DNA of 7,795 nucleotides from Lachnospiraceae bacterium (lineage in GTDB: Bacteria > Bacillota > Clostridia > Lachnospirales > Lachnospiraceae), in assembly GCA_014804285.1 (NCBI GenBank), contig JAAVAA010000049.1, forward strand, positions 1-7,795, in the 5' to 3' direction. Below the pieces are notes generated by a model, which ran no database searches, was not told where the DNA came from, and saw only the letters and a list, made by a program, of their open reading frames with translations. The position numbers were made by a program, and so were the translations under genes. Shown here piece by piece: positions 5,018 to 7,795 of this stretch; positions within the stretch are counted from its first letter, which is position 1, and each line of letters starts with the position of its first letter.

Positions 5018-6013
5018 ATGGGACAAAAAAATAACATAATATGCAGCTATCTGTCGGAACCTGCTATTTTTGCGGATTTCATTAATGGAAGTATCCATAA
5101 TGGGAAAAAAGTAGTTTTCCCGCACCAGTTGTCAGCTGGCGAAACTACTTATTACCAAAAAGAAAGCCAAAGACCCTTTGATAATCGCACACCTCAATAT
5201 ATTGAGCGTCAGCGGGATACTCTGAAAACCGTTTGTAATAATAACTGTTACGTCATAGTCGGTATCGAATCACAGGATAAAGTGAATTACGCTATGCCGC
5301 TCCGGTGCATGGAGTATGATGTTATCGAGTACAAAAGGCAGTTAAAAGAATTAAGCCGAAATCGGATTAAAAGATTGTCCGGCAGCGAATTCCTGTCCGG
5401 TATGGCAAAAGACGAAAAACTGAATCCCGTTACAACAATCGTGTTTTATCACGGAGAAGATCCATATGACGGTTGCGTCAATCTACATGATATGTTAGAA
5501 TTAGATGTAGAAAACCAAACGTATAAACGTTTTGTTTCGGACTATCACATCAATCTTGTCAAAGTCGAAGACTTGGATGAAAATATGTTTGAAACAGGTC
5601 TGCACGAGCTGATTGGCTTTTTAAAGCGCCGGAAAGATAAAGAAGGATTGATAAATTTTATTGAGCAGGATAAAGAGCGGATTCAGAACATGGACGAGGC
5701 AACTCTTGATGCAGTCAGCATTATGCTGAGCATCCCTGCTCTTATTATCAAAGGAGAGGATCAAATGGAAGGAGAGGAACATAATTTGTGTAATGCATTG
5801 AAGGAATGGCTAGCCGATGAACGGAATGCCGGAATAGAAGAAGGCGAAAGAAGAGGCGAACAGAAGGGTCTTAAAGCGGGCATTAAAGCGGGTGAAACAC
5901 GTTTTGCCAGCCTGACCTCTGCTCTACTGGCTGCTAATAGGATTAGTGATCTCGCCAAAGCAGCCTCTGATGAAGCATTTCGAAAATCCTTATATCGGGA
6001 ATTTGCGCTATAA
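5018..6013 (+). CDS. Rpn-family recombination-promoting nuclease / putative transposase (PD-(D/E)XK fold)
   Basis: This 331-residue protein resembles the Rpn / PDDEXK-type transposase family frequent in Lachnospiraceae. Members studied in E. coli are DNA endonucleases that promote RecA-independent recombination and are toxic or anti-phage. Features seen: N-terminal FADFINGSI block (18-26), a predicted nuclease core with D67, E84 and Q86 (family pattern D...IE.Q, here GIESQ), the following block YAMPLRCMEYD (91-101), a segment TTIVFYHGED (139-148), and a C-terminal Gly/charged stretch with repeated GxxxG-like spacing (272-293) before a final helix ending YREFAL. The catalytic residues are assigned by family pattern, not by alignment. 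GAGGAG 7 nt before the ATG gives a firm start. The length is near normal for the family and the frame is intact. It is transcribed away from the regulator operon, and no transposon ends are seen next to it. A strong internal start at 5765 is treated separately. Confidence 0.85.
   Translation: MGQKNNIICSYLSEPAIFADFINGSIHNGKKVVFPHQLSAGETTYYQKESQRPFDNRTPQYIERQRDTLKTVCNNNCYVIVGIESQDKVNYAMPLRCMEYDVIEYKRQLKELSRNRIKRLSGSEFLSGMAKDEKLNPVTTIVFYHGEDPYDGCVNLHDMLELDVENQTYKRFVSDYHINLVKVEDLDENMFETGLHELIGFLKRRKDKEGLINFIEQDKERIQNMDEATLDAVSIMLSIPALIIKGEDQMEGEEHNLCNALKEWLADERNAGIEEGERRGEQKGLKAGIKAGETRFASLTSALLAANRISDLAKAASDEAFRKSLYREFAL
5765..6013 (+). CDS. Possible nested in-frame small protein: C-terminal domain of Rpn (RpnS-like)
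   Basis: Inside the Rpn gene, codon 250 is an ATG at 5765 preceded by AAAGGAGAGG (5750-5759), which places the AAAGGAG core 8 nt from the start. This is as strong as any ribosome binding site in the window. Translation from it would give an 82-residue protein made only of the C-terminal domain: a short helix, the Gly/charged repeat region and the final conserved helix, with no nuclease core. In E. coli, rpn genes are reported to make such a C-terminal product from an internal start, which binds and blocks the full-length toxic nuclease. The same design is inferred here from position and signal strength. The AGGAGAGG could instead be a by-product of the Lys-Gly-Glu codons, and expression is not shown. 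Confidence 0.5.
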   Translation: MEGEEHNLCNALKEWLADERNAGIEEGERRGEQKGLKAGIKAGETRFASLTSALLAANRISDLAKAASDEAFRKSLYREFAL

Positions 6014-6067
6014 ATCTAACGGACGAGCTATGGTTTTTGCATGGCTATCCACTCCATGATATACATA

Positions 6068-6098
6068 GAGGTCAAAAGCATATTATACTTTTGGCCTC
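6068..6098. terminator. Convergent hairpin between Rpn and the zinc-ribbon gene
   Basis: gaggtcaaaag (6068-6078) pairs with cttttggcctc (6088-6098) over 11 bp, one of them a T-G wobble, around a 9-nt loop. It lies 54 bp after the Rpn stop and 19 bp beyond the stop of the minus-strand gene. Neither strand has a good U tract (TTGAT on plus), so it is a weak or bidirectional terminator, or an mRNA-protecting 3' hairpin. Confidence 0.55.
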
Positions 6099-6117
6099 TT
6101 GATACCTGCAAGCAGAA

Positions 6118-6594
6118 TTATTTAATGATAATCAAATGATTTTGTAATGGCTCGCCACATTTGGGACACTTCACTTTTTGAAAAATCAAAGGAATGTTTG
6201 GATATTTATTTTCAGACCTATTGTAAATAATCGGATCTGTCTCGACCATAGGCATGATAAATGACCCGCTAATCGTATTTCCACACTCTTTACATATCCA
6301 TGAATCTCGATAATGGACGTGATAAAATTTATTTCCGTTTTTATAACAATGCACAGGCATCCATTGAAATTTTTCTATCCAAGATGGCTGATATACAAAC
6401 GCAAGATATATTTTCTGTGTACCCACTTCTCTGGCCGTTTTAATAAAAGAGGCTATATGTTTTTCTGATATCTTTAAGCATTTGAGAAGCTCATCGTCTT
6501 TTAGCATATCTTCATACTTTGAAGGTGAAATTATAAATGTTTGCAAGCTGTCTATATTGCATATATCTGCACAATACTGTCTCAGGCATTCCAT
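6118..6594 (-). CDS. Hypothetical protein with C-terminal zinc-ribbon-like CxxC pair
   Basis: I do not recognise this 158-residue protein. It is soluble, with no signal peptide or membrane segment. The N-terminal half (about 1-60) is probably helical and includes the charged stretch KYEDMLKDDELLKCLKISEK. The C-terminal half has CKEC (101-104) and CPKC (143-146), both at the start of CxxCG knuckles, separated by 38 residues; together they could bind one zinc ion as a split zinc ribbon. The centre is rich in aromatic residues, Trp and His (YQPSWIEKFQWMPVHCY, FYHVHYRDSW). The ATG at 6594 is firm: GGAGGAG lies 5 nt upstream. It is convergent with Rpn and on the same strand as the DinB-like gene, 141 bp apart, so it is probably a separate transcript. 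The role is unknown; zinc ribbons occur in nucleic-acid-binding and protein-binding proteins alike. Confidence 0.8.
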   Translation of the reverse strand: MECLRQYCADICNIDSLQTFIISPSKYEDMLKDDELLKCLKISEKHIASFIKTAREVGTQKIYLAFVYQPSWIEKFQWMPVHCYKNGNKFYHVHYRDSWICKECGNTISGSFIMPMVETDPIIYNRSENKYPNIPLIFQKVKCPKCGEPLQNHLIIIK

Positions 6595-6629
6595 TCTTTC
6601 TCCTCCATCACCCCTGATTTATCAATGCA

Positions 6630-6635
6630 ATTATA
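6630..6635 (-). promoter_or_regulatory. Candidate -10 box for the zinc-ribbon gene
   Basis: A consensus TATAAT on the minus strand lies 36 bp upstream of the ATG at 6594. I find no good -35 at 16-18 bp; the closest upstream matches are poor. The 141-bp gap (6595-6735) holds nothing else that I can support. Confidence 0.35.
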
Positions 6636-6735
6636 ATCTATACCACCCATATGATCTGAATATCCACCACTTCTTCTTTACATAAAACAGCGTATATTCC
6701 TTGAAGCTTTGTATGCCTCTAAACCGGAACTCTTC

Positions 6736-7257
6736 TTAAAAATATTTATCATACTTTCCATCAGGAAAAGGCTTTTCCAGACCTAAAACTTTGGGCCATA
6801 AACCCGTATCATCAATAATAAATCCCATGATCATTCCCATATGACTATGCAAATGCCGGAACTGCGCTAAAATCAGAGTAAATTTGCAATACTCACATTC
6901 TGGAGGATATTCTAATAATTGCTCATCTGTTAAGTCAGAAATATACGCTCGTATTTTCTTTTCAATACAGGTAAAATAGTGCTCTATCTCCTCTCTTGAA
7001 AGGACTTTTTGTGAAATAACATCTAAATTATTCAAATCCTTTTCATGGATAGCCGGCTCTTGAAAGCTCTTATCCCGCGGGTTGATATACCATAAATCAA
7101 AGGAATGCAGCATATGATATACATGCTTCCAACAAGGCATCCCGCAATATTCCTTGTTCCACAATTCCTCCGGGACACAATCGATTACATTTCTTACTTC
7201 CCATAAAGCTCTGTTTGTTTGTTCTTCAATAATTTGAATCAAAGTATTTTGTTCCAT
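6736..7257 (-). CDS. DinB-like (DinB/YfiT superfamily) protein
   Basis: This 173-residue soluble protein is read as a DinB-like four-helix-bundle protein, a superfamily of metal-binding proteins that includes thiol transferases and stress-induced proteins of mostly unknown activity. The evidence is the early block WKHVYHMLHSFDLWY (43-57) with H45, H48 and H51, and the late block RHLHSHMGMIMG (134-145) with H135, H137 and H139. The family usually has one His in the first block and two in the last as metal ligands; H48, H135 and H139 are my guess. The C-terminus (GLWPKVLG) is Trp/Pro-rich, as often seen here. The ATG at 7257 is chosen although its ribosome binding site (AAAGGG, 11 nt away) is modest, because the frame upstream runs back through the terminator of the preceding gene. 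Two extra Cys (C121, C124) form a CxxC in the middle. It is not the DNA polymerase IV also called DinB. Confidence 0.7.
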   Translation of the reverse strand: MEQNTLIQIIEEQTNRALWEVRNVIDCVPEELWNKEYCGMPCWKHVYHMLHSFDLWYINPRDKSFQEPAIHEKDLNNLDVISQKVLSREEIEHYFTCIEKKIRAYISDLTDEQLLEYPPECEYCKFTLILAQFRHLHSHMGMIMGFIIDDTGLWPKVLGLEKPFPDGKYDKYF

Positions 7258-7291
7258 ACCGATAATTACCCTTTCTATAGTCACTAATTCC

Positions 7292-7322
7292 AAAAAAGGG
7301 CTGACGCTCAGCATGTCAGCCC
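7292..7322 (-). terminator. Intrinsic terminator after the YdcF-family gene
   Basis: On the minus strand GGGCTGAC (7322-7315) pairs perfectly with GTCAGCCC (7305-7298) around a 9-nt loop, followed by six Ts (7297-7292). It starts 11 bp after the stop of the YdcF-family gene and ends 34 bp before the DinB-like start, so those two genes are probably not one full operon. Confidence 0.92.
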
Positions 7323-7333
7323 GCAACCTGATT

Positions 7334-7795
7334 TCAAAAAAACAATCGATACCACTTGTATCCAATATAAAAAAAAGTCTCTCTTGCTAAAAATGGTATT
7401 TTCGTTTTAAAACTTTTATATGCAGAAGTCTTCGTCGGAGAAGAATACGCATCAATTTCAAAATCTTCCGCCATCAGCATTGCCCTTTTCATATGAAGCG
7501 GATCACTTATAATCAGTGCTGTTTCCAGTTCATTATCGTCCATAATTTTTAACGAGTTTTCTAAATTTTCCTGTGTAATTACAGACTCTTCTTCAAGCAA
7601 AACGGATTCTTCTGGAATCCCTTCTTCCAATAGATATTGCTTTGCCATATAAGCATCGGAATTCTCATTACCTTTTGCTTTGCCTCCGGTAACAATAATC
7701 ATATCTATCATATCGCTTTTATATAAAGCTACTGCATGATTCAATCTTTGTTTATATACCTCGGATACTCCATTCTGATCAGCTGCTGCTCCCAG
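7334..7795 (-). CDS. YdcF/DUF218 family protein, 5' end outside the window
   Basis: The frame is open from the right edge (7795) to a stop at 7334, giving 153 visible residues; the N-terminus, and any membrane anchor, lies outside. The visible part begins LGAAADQNGVSEVYKQRLNH, matching the DUF218 start in which a Gly-rich strand end is followed by an Arg of the RL.HA helix. Then come TGGKAKGNENSDAYMAK (Gly-Gly loop and acidic helix), a LLEEESVITQENLENS block (family pattern E..S..T.EN), and IISDPLHMKRA (family pattern SD.FH..RA). It ends with the usual basic/aromatic ARETFFYIGYKWYRLFF tail. The family includes YdcF and SanA/ElyC-like proteins linked to the cell envelope; the biochemical role here is unknown. 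A TTG at 7744 is an internal Leu codon, not the start. Confidence 0.85.
   Translation of the reverse strand: MGAAADQNGVSEVYKQRLNHAVALYKSDMIDMIIVTGGKAKGNENSDAYMAKQYLLEEGIPEESVLLEEESVITQENLENSLKIMDDNELETALIISDPLHMKRAMLMAEDFEIDAYSSPTKTSAYKSFKTKIPFLARETFFYIGYKWYRLFF

Noticed and set aside
5836..5890. Tandem repeat or phase-variable tract in the Rpn C-terminal coding region
   Set aside because: The Gly-every-four-residues pattern is a normal trait of this family's C-terminus. The DNA copies are too diverged for slippage, apart from one short repeat of aaagcggg.
5761..5958. Minus-strand open frame inside the Rpn gene
   Set aside because: It is antisense to the Gly/charged C-terminal region, low in complexity and without a ribosome binding site.
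5018..6013. Insertion sequence around the Rpn/transposase-like gene
   Set aside because: No terminal inverted repeats or target-site duplication were found flanking the gene, and Rpn-family proteins usually do not sit in classical IS elements.
7258..7365. N-terminal extension of the DinB-like protein to an ATG at 7365
   Set aside because: The extension would run through the intrinsic terminator at 7292-7322 and into the end of the YdcF-family gene. The extra residues do not resemble the family.

Overview
The window looks like a chromosomal segment of a low-to-mid GC Gram-positive anaerobe, most likely a clostridial gut bacterium of the Lachnospiraceae type. The grounds are strong AGGAGG-type ribosome binding sites, AT-rich intergenic DNA, intrinsic terminators with U tracts, and an Rpn-family protein of the kind common in Lachnospiraceae. 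This is inference from style and family resemblance; there is no rRNA or other taxonomic marker here.

Left part (1-4688, all genes on the minus strand). Read in the direction of transcription: an OmpR-type response regulator (4688-4014), a membrane sensor histidine kinase overlapping it (4026-2845), a strong intrinsic terminator that folds across the kinase stop codon, a new promoter region, then a three-gene ABC-2 type transporter: two dissimilar membrane subunits (2723-1659 and 1662-991) and an ATPase (986-117). The transporter genes are tightly coupled (TTGA stop/start overlap, then a 4-bp gap). This is a sensor-regulator-exporter module of the kind often used for response to cell-envelope stress or antimicrobial peptides; the substrate cannot be read from sequence. 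Both promoter regions carry a direct repeat with an 11-bp period and a shared ACAA core at a similar distance from a plausible -10 box. This suggests that the regulator controls both its own operon and the transporter operon.

Centre (4689-6117). A 329-bp AT-rich divergent intergenic region, rich in palindromes and direct repeats, separates the regulator from a plus-strand Rpn-family PD-(D/E)XK nuclease gene (5018-6013). The Rpn gene carries an in-frame internal ATG at 5765 behind a near-perfect Shine-Dalgarno sequence. This is the arrangement expected for a nested gene encoding only the C-terminal domain, as described for E. coli Rpn toxin/antitoxin pairs. It is the most interesting signal in the window.

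Right part (6118-7795, minus strand). Three unrelated small genes: an unrecognised 158-aa protein with a split CxxC/CxxC zinc-ribbon-like motif, a 173-aa DinB-like protein, and the 3' part of a YdcF/DUF218 protein that runs off the right edge and ends in a clean terminator. The left edge (1-72) holds a 15-bp perfect inverted repeat around a GC-richer core. It may be a terminator, a structured RNA, or part of a dispersed repeat.

The gaps 6014-6117, 6595-6735 and 7258-7333 hold only a convergent hairpin, a weak promoter candidate and a terminator, respectively.
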